Shown here piece by piece: positions 1 through 10,452 of a stretch of 30,066 nt of DNA. Made by a program: the position numbers and the translations under genes. This DNA is from JBCBKP01 sp038521625 (GTDB taxonomy: Bacteria > Planctomycetota > Phycisphaerae > Phycisphaerales > UBA1924). The number at the start of each line of letters is the position of its first letter. Within the stretch, counting starts at the first letter, position 1. A model generated the notes under the pieces. That model worked only from the letters and a program-made list of their open reading frames with translations, made no database searches and was not told where the DNA came from. The DNA lies in NCBI GenBank assembly GCA_038521625.1, contig JBCBKP010000036.1:1-30066 (forward strand). Reading direction: 5' to 3'.

Positions 1-1
1 C

Positions 2-3292
<3,291 letters not shown>

Positions 3293-3314
3293 CCGCCAAC
3301 ACCCGCTCGGACGC

Positions 3315-3791
3315 TCAGCCCTCTTCCAGCCGCAGCCGCGCGAGCTCTCGCGATCCGCCGATCGGCCGCTCGAGATCCAGCTCGATCACCGAGGCCTCGC
3401 CCGTCCGCAGCCACTCGGCACCGCCGTTGACACCCTCGGTCAGCACACCGACGAGCTCGGTCAGCTGGTTGTTGTGACCGAACAGCCCGAGCACGCCCCC
3501 GGCCTCTGCGCCCGACTCGATCAGCTCGACCACCGGCCCGACCGGCTCCTCGACGAACAGCCGGTCGTCGAAGCTCAGCCCGACGCCGCACGCCCGCGCC
3601 ACGAACTCCGCCGTCTCCCGCGCGCGCACCGCCCCGCTCGAGACGATCCGGATCTCCGGCTCGATCTGAGAGATCGCCCCCGAGAGGAACGCGGCCTGAC
3701 GCTGCCCGCGGTGTGTGAGCGCCCGATCCGCGTCCATGCCGCTGTCCGCCCGTGGTTCCGCCTTCCCGTGCCGCACGACATACAGACGCAT
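3315..3791 (-). CDS. sixA: SixA-like histidine phosphatase (phosphohistidine phosphatase family)
   Basis: A 158-aa histidine phosphatase superfamily protein. The N-terminal RHG motif (Arg7-His8-Gly9) carries the phospho-accepting His, and the second catalytic His is in GHNNQL (His106). Length and the order RHGKAEP, LTHRGQRQA, SSGAVRARETAE and GHN match the SixA branch, which dephosphorylates phosphohistidine, for example on Hpt domains. The substrate here is not shown. The start was chosen at MRLYVVRHG because the frame upstream is the shadow of crcB. The start ATG shares its A with the crcB stop (TGATG), so translation is probably coupled and the two genes form one transcription unit. The functional link to fluoride export is unclear. 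Confidence 0.87.
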   Translation of the reverse strand: MRLYVVRHGKAEPRADSGMDADRALTHRGQRQAAFLSGAISQIEPEIRIVSSGAVRARETAEFVARACGVGLSFDDRLFVEEPVGPVVELIESGAEAGGVLGLFGHNNQLTELVGVLTEGVNGGAEWLRTGEASVIELDLERPIGGSRELARLRLEEG

Positions 3792-4252
3792 CACGCCGCT
3801 CCCCCCCGAGAAGCCCCCCAAAGCACCAGCCTCGCGACGGCCAGCCCGCCGCCCAGCGCCAGCAGCACGCCGAGCACGTTGCTCAACATGACATACGCCA
3901 GCGCCGTCGCCACGCGACCCGCCTCCACCAGCCGCACCGTCTCGATCGCGAAGCTGCTGAACGTCGTGAACCCGCCCAGCAGCCCGGTGATCAGCAGCAA
4001 CTCCTGATGCCGGCGCTGCCAGACGCCCCCGCCCGACCCGTCGCGCTCGCCCGCGAGCACGAACCCCGCCGCGACGCCGATCAGCAGGCACCCCGCCAGG
4101 TTCACGCCCAGCGTCCCGACGGGCAGGTGCTCGCCCGAGACGCGCCGCAGGCCGCCGTGGTCCTCCAGCAGGCGCCCGAGCCCGAACCGAGACACCGCGC
4201 CGACCCCGCCGCCCAGGAACACCAGCAGCCAGTCTCCGGCCCCGCCAGCCAT
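3791..4252 (-). CDS. crcB: Fluoride ion channel CrcB/Fluc
   Basis: A 153-aa small four-helix membrane protein of the CrcB/Fluc family, which exports fluoride as a dual-topology dimer. Family motifs in order: GGGVGAVSRFGLGR near 14-27, GTLGVNLAGCLLIG near 47-59 with conserved Asn51, and GLLGGFTTFSSFAIET near 90-105 with the Phe/Thr/Ser track (FTTFSS 95-100) that lines the fluoride pathway. It has the length of a single Fluc subunit, and no second crcB copy is adjacent. Its last base is shared with the sixA-like start. It is divergent from the EamA transporter across only 30 bp. No fluoride riboswitch is possible in so short a leader and none was recognised. Confidence 0.93.
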   Translation of the reverse strand: MAGGAGDWLLVFLGGGVGAVSRFGLGRLLEDHGGLRRVSGEHLPVGTLGVNLAGCLLIGVAAGFVLAGERDGSGGGVWQRRHQELLLITGLLGGFTTFSSFAIETVRLVEAGRVATALAYVMLSNVLGVLLALGGGLAVARLVLWGASRGGAA

Positions 4253-4259
4253 GGCCCCC

Positions 4260-4269
4260 AACCTACCCT
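4260..4269. promoter_or_regulatory. Overlapping divergent -10-like boxes between crcB and the EamA gene
   Basis: In the 30-bp gap, TAGGTT on the minus strand (4265-4260) lies 7 nt before the crcB ATG, and TACCCT on the plus strand (4264-4269) lies 13 nt before the EamA ATG. The boxes share two bases. Neither gene has a convincing Shine-Dalgarno in this gap, and no good -35 was seen. This is a pattern-based inference. Confidence 0.35.
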
Positions 4270-4282
4270 CTGGCTCCACCCG

Positions 4283-5401
4283 ATGAGCCAGGACGACCAC
4301 CACAACACCTCCGAGACCGCCGCCGGCCTCGCGCTCATCCTCCTGACACTCGCCGGGTGGACCGCCGTCCCGATCCTGATCTTCATGTTCAAGGACGACG
4401 TCGACCCCTGGACCGCCAACGGCTGGCGCTACGCCTTCGCCGCGCTCCTCTGGTCGCCGCTGCTCATCTACAAGATCGCCTTCGGGAAGTGGTCCCGCGG
4501 CCTGCTCCTCGCCGCCCTCGTCCCGGGCCTCTGCAACGCCCTCGGACAGATCGTCTTCACCTACTCGCTCTACAAGGTGGAGCCGGCCGTCATGTCCTTC
4601 GGCCTGCGGTTCCAGATCGTCGCCGTGACCGCGCTCGCCGCGATCTTTTTCCCACCCGAGCGGCGCATCATCCGCAAGCCGCTCTTCATTGCCGGGCTCG
4701 CGCTGCTCGCTCTGGGCGTCTTCGGCACCGCCGCCAGCGGGGGCATCCTCGACTCCAAGTCCGGCCTCGAGGGCATGATCTACGCCATCGCCGCCGGCGG
4801 CATGTTCGGCTGCTACGCCCTCGCGGTCCGCGGCTTCATGAAGCACTTCGGCGCCTTCGAGTCCTTCGCCGTCGTCTCCCAGCTCACCGCCGCGACCATG
4901 CTGGTCCTGATGTTCACGTTCGGCACCGCACACGGCACGACCGCCGTCGCCATGGCCGCGCTCGACCCCGGCCGCTTCGGGCTCTTCCTGCTCTCGGCTG
5001 TCATCGGCATCGCCGCCGGGCACGTGCTCTACTACCTCGCCATCCGGAATCTCGGCGTGACAGTCTCCTCCGGCGTCGTCCAGCTCCAGCCGTTCACCAT
5101 CGGCATCGTGAGCTCGCTCCCGCTCCTCGCGCACTTCGAGGGCTTCCGCCCGCTCGCCGAGATCAAGGGCCTCACGCCGCTGCAGTGGCTCACCGGCGCC
5201 GTCGCCGTCGGCGGGGCGATCCTGATGATCGTCGTCCAGCACGCGGTCAAGCAGGCCGACAAACGTGCCGCGATGGGTGGCACGGGCGTCTCGCCTGTGG
5301 CCGACGACATCGAGGCCTTCGAGGACCTCCCGCCCGACGCCATCGCCAGCCAGACCATCACTGAGCACGAGGGCGAGCTCGAGGACGCCGCCGCGAGATA
5401 G
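4283..5401 (+). CDS. EamA/DMT-family transporter
   Basis: A 372-aa polytopic membrane protein with about ten hydrophobic segments arranged as two EamA halves. The first half has GLALILLTLAGWTAVPIL, the NGWRYAFAALLW segment and GLCNALGQIVFTYSLYKVEPAVMS. The second half has GMIYAIAAGGMFGCYALAV, AVIGIAAGHVLYYLAIRNLG and a final hydrophobic helix near the LTGAVAVGGAILMIVVQHA stretch. This is a drug/metabolite transporter fold whose substrate cannot be told from sequence. A soluble acidic tail of about 45 residues follows the last helix. Part of it (GGTGVSPV) is encoded by a dispersed hairpin repeat at 5276-5300. The start ATG at 4283 is the first in frame after the divergent crcB start and has no clear ribosome-binding site. 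Confidence 0.85.
   Translation: MSQDDHHNTSETAAGLALILLTLAGWTAVPILIFMFKDDVDPWTANGWRYAFAALLWSPLLIYKIAFGKWSRGLLLAALVPGLCNALGQIVFTYSLYKVEPAVMSFGLRFQIVAVTALAAIFFPPERRIIRKPLFIAGLALLALGVFGTAASGGILDSKSGLEGMIYAIAAGGMFGCYALAVRGFMKHFGAFESFAVVSQLTAATMLVLMFTFGTAHGTTAVAMAALDPGRFGLFLLSAVIGIAAGHVLYYLAIRNLGVTVSSGVVQLQPFTIGIVSSLPLLAHFEGFRPLAEIKGLTPLQWLTGAVAVGGAILMIVVQHAVKQADKRAAMGGTGVSPVADDIEAFEDLPPDAIASQTITEHEGELEDAAAR
5276..5300 (+). repeat. Dispersed hairpin repeat (TGVSPV type), copy 1, inside the EamA gene
   Basis: The core CACGGGCG-TCT-CGCCTGTG can fold as an 8-bp stem with one G-T pair and a 3-nt loop. It matches the copy at 7756-7778 over 21-22 bases with one mismatch and shares its right half with 10994-11019. 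Read in frame it gives GGTGVSPV, a peptide I recall from many planctomycete and verrucomicrobial translated repeats. Confidence 0.6.
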
Positions 5402-5490
5402 AACACGCACGGATGGCGTGAGCGACCCGCCCCGATCTCGCTCCACGCGCGGGTAGTCTGATTTCTCCGATCGACAGGAGGGGCCACGCC

Positions 5491-5955
5491 GTGTTCGTCC
5501 TCAACAGCCGCGACATGACCGTCCCGCCCGATGTCCGCTCGACCTTCATCAGGGGCCGCTGCGAGCCCGTCCTGCTCCGCACCGGGCACCAGCTCTTCAA
5601 GTACTCCCAGCACGGGCTCGTCAACCCCAAGGACGGCTCGATCACCCCCTGGTGGTCCTCGGTCCGCCCGATCCACCCCGACGACACCGGGCTCGCCGAG
5701 CACGAACGCCGCGCCGAGGGCGCCGGCCACTCCGGCGCCGACCTCGCCCGCGCCCGCAGCGCCGTCGACAAGGCCTGGAACGAGATGACGGGCATGCTGC
5801 GGATCGCGCTCAAGGTCGACGCCTGGGCGATCGCCGGCCGCTGCAGCCACCAGAAGTACGACTCCCGCAATCCCTCGCTCGACAACGTCGTCTGGATCGG
5901 CGGCGCCTACCAGCTCTGGCTGCCGAACCTGCGCCGGGAGCACGTTCGCGGCTAG
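5491..5955 (+). CDS. Hypothetical protein, 154 aa, upstream of nucleotidyltransferase
   Basis: No family recognised. The GTG start at 5491 is supported by a strong AGGAGGGG Shine-Dalgarno at 5476-5483 (7-nt spacing), and third-codon GC is high like the neighbours, so it is very likely real. The protein is soluble with no signal peptide or membrane helix. Visible features are an N-terminal RCEPVLLRTGHQLFKYS segment, an ITPWWSS motif, a basic and acidic helix-rich middle, and a C-terminal VVWIGGAYQLWLPNL segment. A TAGTCT box at 5455-5460 could be its -10. It ends 15 nt before a pol-beta-like nucleotidyltransferase on the same strand, so the two may be co-transcribed. An enzyme with an ADP-ribosyltransferase-like fold is a loose speculation only. 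Confidence 0.72.
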   Translation: MFVLNSRDMTVPPDVRSTFIRGRCEPVLLRTGHQLFKYSQHGLVNPKDGSITPWWSSVRPIHPDDTGLAEHERRAEGAGHSGADLARARSAVDKAWNEMTGMLRIALKVDAWAIAGRCSHQKYDSRNPSLDNVVWIGGAYQLWLPNLRREHVRG

Positions 5956-5970
5956 CGGCTACCGTTCCGC

Positions 5971-6738
5971 GTGGAACTCGACCGCGAACTCATCAACGAC
6001 CACATCGCCGCCCACCCGCATCGCCTCCTCTTCGTGACTCTCAGCGGTGCGCACCTCTACGGCTTCCCCAGCCCGGACTCCGACTACGACCTCCGCGGCG
6101 CCCAGGTCCTCGCCGCCGAGGCCATGCTCGAGCTCGACCCGCCCCAGGAGACCCACGACCACATCGACAAGGACGCCCGCGTCGAGATCGATCTCGTCGC
6201 CCACGACGTCCGCAAGTTCTTCCTGATGCTCCTCAAGAAGAACGGCTACGTCCTCGAGCAGATCATGTCGCCGATCGTCCTGCACGAATCCGACGGCTTC
6301 GAGGAGCTCAAGGCCCTCGCCGCCCGCTGCGTCACGCGGTTCCATCACTTCCACTTCGGCAGCTTCGCGCAGAACCAGTGGAAGATGGTCAGCGGCCCCG
6401 CCCACGGCACGGTGAAGGGCCTGCTCTACACCTACCGCCCGCTCCTCGCCGGCATCCACCTGATGCGGACCGGCGTGATCGAGTCCAACCTCGCGACGCT
6501 GAACGGGTCCTTCGGCCTCTCCTACATCGATGAGCTCATCGGGGCCAAGACGACCGGCGCCGAGAAGCAATCGATCGGCGACCGCGACATGACCCAGCAC
6601 GAGGCCGAGTTCGAGCGGCTCTCCGCCCTGCTCGAGCAGGAAGCCGAACGCTCCGGCCTGCCCGACAGCCCGCCCCGCGAGGTCCGCGCCGCGCTCAACG
6701 ACCTGCTCATCCGCCTCCGTCTCGCGCCTTGCGACTGA
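5971..6738 (+). CDS. Pol-beta superfamily nucleotidyltransferase (PF10127/RlaP-like)
   Basis: A 255-aa nucleotidyltransferase of the DNA polymerase beta superfamily. The signature is LSGAHLYGFPSPDSDYDLRGAQVL near residues 24-47: a Gly/Ser helix turn followed by SDxDxRG, which supplies the metal-binding acidic pair. A third acidic residue is probably in VEIDLVAHD near 71-79. The order and the DLRG form fit the PF10127 family (RlaP-like, proposed RNA-end nucleotidyltransferases) rather than MNT antitoxins. The middle helix HHFHFGSFAQNQWKM and the RPLLAGIHLMRTG segment fit the family's helical C-terminal half. The GTG start at 5971 lacks a Shine-Dalgarno, and a TACCGT box lies 5 nt upstream. The substrate is unknown. 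The 154-aa protein upstream is the likely partner by position. Confidence 0.82.
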   Translation: MELDRELINDHIAAHPHRLLFVTLSGAHLYGFPSPDSDYDLRGAQVLAAEAMLELDPPQETHDHIDKDARVEIDLVAHDVRKFFLMLLKKNGYVLEQIMSPIVLHESDGFEELKALAARCVTRFHHFHFGSFAQNQWKMVSGPAHGTVKGLLYTYRPLLAGIHLMRTGVIESNLATLNGSFGLSYIDELIGAKTTGAEKQSIGDRDMTQHEAEFERLSALLEQEAERSGLPDSPPREVRAALNDLLIRLRLAPCD

Positions 6739-6785
6739 TCACGCGTCAGGAGTCTCGTGTTCTCGTGGGGAATCAGCGCATACTG

Positions 6786-6803
6786 CTCCCGGATCCGCGG
6801 GAG
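6786..6803. terminator. Short hairpin between convergent genes (possible bidirectional terminator)
   Basis: CTCCCG (6786-6791), loop GATCCG, CGGGAG (6798-6803) lies in the 106-bp gap between the convergent nucleotidyltransferase and membrane-protein genes. It has a six-bp stem and no T-tract, so termination is uncertain. Confidence 0.25.
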
Positions 6804-6844
6804 AAGGCGAGCAGAGAGGATTCCCATGGCCCGCGCGACAACGC

Positions 6845-7354
6845 TCACGCGGCCCGCCAACGCGACCCGGTGAGCTTGTCACGCCAGTACCGGACATCAC
6901 GCTCATACCTTGCGAGGGAACGCGTCAAGGTCTTTGCCAGAATGCCGGCGCCGTGGATCACGTTCCAGGCCAACGCCGACGCTTGGATCGTCCAGAACGT
7001 CTCGATCGCAAGAATCCCACTCGTGACCCGGTGGACCGCGATCGATGCGCCCGCCGCGAGGATCAGCGTCCATACGGAGAGGCTGCGCGGGAGCACGAGC
7101 AACTGCACGGCGGCTGTCCCCGCCGTCCCGATGATGATCCCAAGAGCCATGAGGTCCGCGAACACACTCGGAACGCCGTCCGCGAGTGACGCGGGCACGA
7201 AGCAGATCGGGAATAAGAGCGCCCATCCGAAGATGACGATCAGCACGCCTGCGCGAGGTCGCACGTTTAGCACACCGAAGCATGCGAGCATGCTGCAGCA
7301 GTAGATGATGAGCCATGGTGCCGCGTAAAACCAAGTGAATGCAAGCCAACCCAC
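6845..7354 (-). CDS. Small integral membrane protein of unknown function
   Basis: A 169-aa hydrophobic protein with about four predicted membrane helices (roughly residues 5-25, 33-55, 62-85 and 92-112, plus an amphipathic Trp-rich segment near 118-140) and a short basic C-terminal tail (RYERDVRYWRDKLTGSRWR). No family recognised. The GTG start at 7354 is preceded by GGGCGGAG and lies 15 nt after the mqnE stop on the same strand, so it is probably co-transcribed with mqnE. Codon usage is visibly less GC-biased than in its neighbours (TTT, ACT, CTA and TTA codons occur), which suggests a more recently acquired or fast-evolving gene. A link to menaquinone synthesis is suggested only by position. 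Confidence 0.7.
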   Translation of the reverse strand: MGWLAFTWFYAAPWLIIYCCSMLACFGVLNVRPRAGVLIVIFGWALLFPICFVPASLADGVPSVFADLMALGIIIGTAGTAAVQLLVLPRSLSVWTLILAAGASIAVHRVTSGILAIETFWTIQASALAWNVIHGAGILAKTLTRSLARYERDVRYWRDKLTGSRWRAA

Positions 7355-7369
7355 GCGTCAACTCCGCCC

Positions 7370-8752
7370 TCACCCCACCCGCCACCTCGTCCCGTCGCGC
7401 TCCACACGCCGGTACAGCGTGTCACGCTCCACCGGCTCGTACCCCGCCTCGCGGATCGACCGCTGCAGGTCCAGCACGCTCGTCTCCTGGTGCGTCGACG
7501 CCCCGCCAACCTTCGTGATGTCGTACCACACCACCGTGCCGTCGATGTCGTCCGCCCCGGACTGCAGCATCAGCTCCGACAGCGGCAGCGTCTGCATGAT
7601 CCAGAACGCCTTCACATGCGGGAAGTTGTCCAGCATCAGCCGCGCGATCGCCACAGTGCGGTAGTTCTCGATCCCGCTCGGCCCGGCCAGGTGCTCCATC
7701 TCGCTCCCGTCCGGGATGAACGGCAGCGGGATGATCGTCTGGAAGTAGCCCGCCCGTGGCACGGGCGTCCCGCCTGTGCGCATCTCACCGTACCCGGCCA
7801 TCTCCGGCGTCGGCTGCGGCACGCCCTCGCGCGTCAGCGTGATCACCGGAGCCCCGATGCCCTCGATCGCCGCGAGCCCCTCCGTCGCTTCGTCGCTCTG
7901 CCACTCCGTCCCGGAGTAGCCGATCCTCGCCAACGCCTGGTCCTGGGCCCGTCGCAGGATCTCCATGTGCACCAGCCGCTCGCGCCGCTGGTCGATGTGC
8001 CCGTACAGGATCGTCGCGTTGCTGTTCAGCCCCAGCTCGTGCGCCACCAGGTGCACGTCCAGCCACTCGTCCGAGCGGATCTTGCCCTTGTACGCCTCGT
8101 CGTGCACCCGGTCGTCGAAGACCTCCGCGCCGCCCCCCGGCAGCGACCCCAACCCGGCCTCCTTCAGCTCGCTCAGCACCGCACGGATGCCCGCCGTCCG
8201 ATCGCTCCGCCTGTACTTCTTCGCGATTTTTGCCAGGTGCACGACCTCGACCGCCGTGAACGCCTTGATGTGCAGATCGACGCCGCGCTCCTCAGCCACC
8301 GCACGGATCGTCCGCATCATCTCCGGGTAGTAATCCCATGACAGGTACGGCTGCAGACCGCCGACGATGTGCATCTCCGTCGCGCCGGTGTCGCACGCCT
8401 TCCGCGCTTCCTCGGCGATGTAGTCCATGTCGCGCGTGTACGCGCCGTCGTCGCCCTTCTTGCGGTAGAACTCGCAGAACTTGCACGACAGCGCGCACAC
8501 GTTCGAGTAGTTCATGTGCCGGTTGATGTTGTAGTAGCCGACGCCCGGGTGCAGACGGTCCCGCACCATCCCCGCGAGCTCCACCACGCCCCAGATGTCC
8601 GGCGTCGCATAGAGAAGCTCGCCCTCATCCAGCGTCAGCCGCTCCCCCGCCAGCACCTTCGCCCGGATCGGGTCCAGCGCGGGGTCCCGCCCCGGCAGGC
8701 TCGCGGGTCGTTCCAGAACGGCAGCGTCAGACGTGCTCTCGAAGCTATTCAT
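7370..8752 (-). CDS. mqnE: Aminodeoxyfutalosine synthase (radical SAM), futalosine menaquinone pathway
   Basis: A 460-aa radical SAM enzyme. The CxxxCxxC cluster motif is Cys86, Cys90 and Cys93 (NVCALSCKFC). GATEMHIVGGLQP (123-135), HIKAFTAVEV (161-170), ELKEAGLGSLPGGGAE and NSNATILYGH are diagnostic of MqnE rather than MqnC. It joins 3-[(1-carboxyvinyl)oxy]benzoate and SAM to make 6-amino-6-deoxyfutalosine. Family members are usually about 370-390 residues. The extra length here lies mainly in a segment of roughly 64 residues (about 272-335) between the RRAQD helix and FQTIIPLPF. That insertion contains the in-frame dispersed repeat (RTGGTPVPRA, about 325-334). The ATG at 8752 has no strong Shine-Dalgarno, and a -35/-10 pair lies just upstream. 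No other mqn gene is in the window. Confidence 0.92.
   Translation of the reverse strand: MNSFESTSDAAVLERPASLPGRDPALDPIRAKVLAGERLTLDEGELLYATPDIWGVVELAGMVRDRLHPGVGYYNINRHMNYSNVCALSCKFCEFYRKKGDDGAYTRDMDYIAEEARKACDTGATEMHIVGGLQPYLSWDYYPEMMRTIRAVAEERGVDLHIKAFTAVEVVHLAKIAKKYRRSDRTAGIRAVLSELKEAGLGSLPGGGAEVFDDRVHDEAYKGKIRSDEWLDVHLVAHELGLNSNATILYGHIDQRRERLVHMEILRRAQDQALARIGYSGTEWQSDEATEGLAAIEGIGAPVITLTREGVPQPTPEMAGYGEMRTGGTPVPRAGYFQTIIPLPFIPDGSEMEHLAGPSGIENYRTVAIARLMLDNFPHVKAFWIMQTLPLSELMLQSGADDIDGTVVWYDITKVGGASTHQETSVLDLQRSIREAGYEPVERDTLYRRVERDGTRWRVG
7756..7778 (+). repeat. Dispersed hairpin repeat, copy 2, inside mqnE
   Basis: The core CACGGGCG-TCC-CGCCTGTG is an 8-bp stem with one G-T pair and a 3-nt loop. 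It differs by one loop base from the copy at 5276-5300. It sits in frame within mqnE (which is on the minus strand) and encodes TGGTPVP there. Confidence 0.6.
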
Positions 8753-8761
8753 ATCACCATG

Positions 8762-8802
8762 ATCGTACGGCCACCCTCTCTTGATTTCAGTGATTTCTGA
8801 AA
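8762..8802 (-). promoter_or_regulatory. Putative mqnE promoter with an inverted repeat over the -35
   Basis: On the minus strand, CTGAAA (8790-8785) and TACGAT (8767-8762) are spaced by exactly 17 nt, giving a start site only a few bases from the mqnE ATG at 8752. The -35 hexamer is one arm of a perfect 6-bp inverted repeat, TTTCAG-N6-CTGAAA (8785-8802), which could be an operator. The remaining divergent gap to 8980 is relatively AT-rich, with a TATCCT box at 8941-8946 upstream of the next gene. Confidence 0.4.
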
Positions 8803-8980
8803 GTTCCGCCTAGATCCGACGCCTCGCCCGACCAGCCCCGCCTGTACACATCAGTACGGAGAATACTCGGCATAGTATCGCGATTCAATAGGGAAATGAT
8901 CGGGTTCAAGAACGACACGGCTCGACGACGCAAAGTCCGGTATCCTGTTTGGCCCGCACGCCCGGCAAGGAGGCTCGCCA

Positions 8981-9625
8981 GTGCACCCAAGCGTCGCGCC
9001 GCGCCGCCGTTTCGTCGCCATAACTTTCATAGCAGTTGGTATTTGCATCGGTGCGGCACTCACCCTCGCCGCCACCCTCGCCGTGCTCGTCTTCACCGAG
9101 CCCCGTGAGCCGATCGTCCTCGCCGCCACGCCCGCGACCGAACTCATCGCCACCCCCACATCAAGTAAAAACCCCATGAAAGCTCTGGCGGGGTATGCGT
9201 GGTCGGTGGACGAATCGTGGAACGGCGATTCCAAGCCCTGGACTCGGAACGAGTTCCAAATCGTGCTCGATGGGGCCTTTGTCGAGAGTCGCACCTTCGT
9301 CGAGACCGAAGACGGCCGGCTTGAGCCCAGGTTCATCACCCTCTACCGGTGGGAACCCAACGCCGAGCGGCTCACCGCCCACGGCTTCGCCGACGATGGC
9401 GCGACCTCGGTCCTTGACCTCGAGCTCTCCCGCTCCGAGTCCGGACGGGTCATCCTGACCACCTACTGGACGATCGAGACCGAGAGCGACCTCATCGAGC
9501 TCAAGCAGGAGATGGAGCTGCTCGCCCCCGACCGCTACGCCTGGCGGCTCTGGTCCGCCCCGCTCGGCTCCGAGGACTGGCAGCCGCTGATCGACACCAT
9601 CTGCCATCGCGGCGAGCCGCTCTGA
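8981..9625 (+). CDS. Membrane-anchored envelope protein, DUF1579-like, paralog 1
   Basis: A 214-aa protein with an N-terminal membrane helix (about 11-38, after RRR) and no clear cleavage site, so it is probably an anchored extracytoplasmic protein. The globular domain begins LAGYAWSVDESWNGD and continues with an SRTFVET strand, TLYRWEPN, HGFADDGATSVLDLEL, TYWTIETESDLIELKQEMELL and YAWRLWSAP. The same motif order recurs in the two following genes, showing a tandem family. The domain resembles DUF1579-type beta-barrel proteins, but I cannot confirm the Pfam assignment. The GTG start at 8981 has an excellent Shine-Dalgarno, AAGGAGG at 8968-8974. Function is unknown. Confidence 0.78.
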   Translation: MHPSVAPRRRFVAITFIAVGICIGAALTLAATLAVLVFTEPREPIVLAATPATELIATPTSSKNPMKALAGYAWSVDESWNGDSKPWTRNEFQIVLDGAFVESRTFVETEDGRLEPRFITLYRWEPNAERLTAHGFADDGATSVLDLELSRSESGRVILTTYWTIETESDLIELKQEMELLAPDRYAWRLWSAPLGSEDWQPLIDTICHRGEPL

Positions 9626-9686
9626 CGGCGGGCGTCGTTAGCCTGAACGGGTCACGCACGCACCAAACCCGCCAGGAGACCCGACG

Positions 9687-10373
9687 ATGCCACGCCTCCA
9701 GACGCTCCTCATTCCGACGCTCTCGCTCGCGCTGATCTCGGCCACCGCACCCGCGCAGCAGCCCGAGCGGACCCGCCGGTTGCCGCGCGAGACCCAGCCG
9801 GAGCGCCCCGACCAGGACCAGCGCCAGCGTGACCGGGCGCCGTCGCGCGTCGAGATGCACGAGGACTTCGGCCCGCTCGGCGACATGGCCGGATACGAGT
9901 GGACGATCGATGCGTCCTGGTCGGACGGCTCGCCGCTGCGGGCCCGCAACCTCTACCGCCCGATCCTCGGCGGCCGCTACATGACCGCGCAGACGTTCGC
10001 CGACGACGGCGAGGGCGAGTACGAGCGCTACTTCACGGTCTACTCGGTCAATGCCGAGACCGGCGATATCGACGCCCACGGCTTCGGCTTCAACGGCGCG
10101 ACCTCGACGGTGAGCCTCGAGCGCGTCGGCGACGCCGGCTCGATCTACCGCGGCCAGTGGCCGGACGGCCAGACCGAGTACAAGCAGGAGATCGAGATCA
10201 AGAGCGATCACTGCCTCTGGCGCGTCTGGTCCCGGCAGCTGGATACCGAGGAGTGGTCGCAGATCATGGACGCCCGCTGGGACCGCGGCCGCCGACTCCG
10301 TCCGCTGCCCTCGCAGCCGATGACCCCCGGCTTCCGCCGCCCGGGCGGCGGCAACCGCGGCGGCGGACGGTAG
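9687..10373 (+). CDS. Secreted envelope protein, DUF1579-like, paralog 2
   Basis: A 228-aa exported protein. A Sec signal peptide (MPRLQTLLIPTLSLALISATAPAQ, probable cleavage at APA-QQ) is followed by a charged Pro/Arg/Gln-rich linker to about residue 55, then the shared domain: LGDMAGYEWTIDASWSDGS, a YMTAQTFADDGEGEYERYF strand pair, HGFGFNGATSTVSLE, TEYKQEIEI and CLWRVWSRQL. The tail is Gly/Arg-rich (RRPGGGNRGGGR), unlike its paralogs. AGGAGA lies 7-9 nt before the ATG, and a TAGCCT box at 9640-9645 may be its -10. It starts 61 nt after paralog 1. Function is unknown; a periplasmic or surface location is expected. Confidence 0.8.
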   Translation: MPRLQTLLIPTLSLALISATAPAQQPERTRRLPRETQPERPDQDQRQRDRAPSRVEMHEDFGPLGDMAGYEWTIDASWSDGSPLRARNLYRPILGGRYMTAQTFADDGEGEYERYFTVYSVNAETGDIDAHGFGFNGATSTVSLERVGDAGSIYRGQWPDGQTEYKQEIEIKSDHCLWRVWSRQLDTEEWSQIMDARWDRGRRLRPLPSQPMTPGFRRPGGGNRGGGR

Positions 10374-10382
10374 AGATCAAAC

Positions 10383-10452
10383 ATGGCGCGGCGAATCGCT
10401 CACGGAATCAGCTTCGCTGGCGGCGTGCGTCGCGTTCGGCGGCTGCGCGACC
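10383..10452 (+). other. Out-of-frame start of a lipoprotein signal peptide (frameshift)
   Basis: ATG at 10383 opens a frame reading MARRIAHGIS, a typical basic start of a signal peptide, but it runs off into an unrelated frame. If one base is skipped near 10411-10413, the reading continues as SLAACVAFGGCATVSP directly into the frame of the next gene, giving an almost ideal lipoprotein signal. This points to a one-base indel. Confidence 0.55.

Noticed and set aside
4253..5446. Minus-strand upstream extension of crcB to 551 codons
   Set aside because: Only the last 153 codons match CrcB. The rest is antisense to the EamA gene and has shadow composition.
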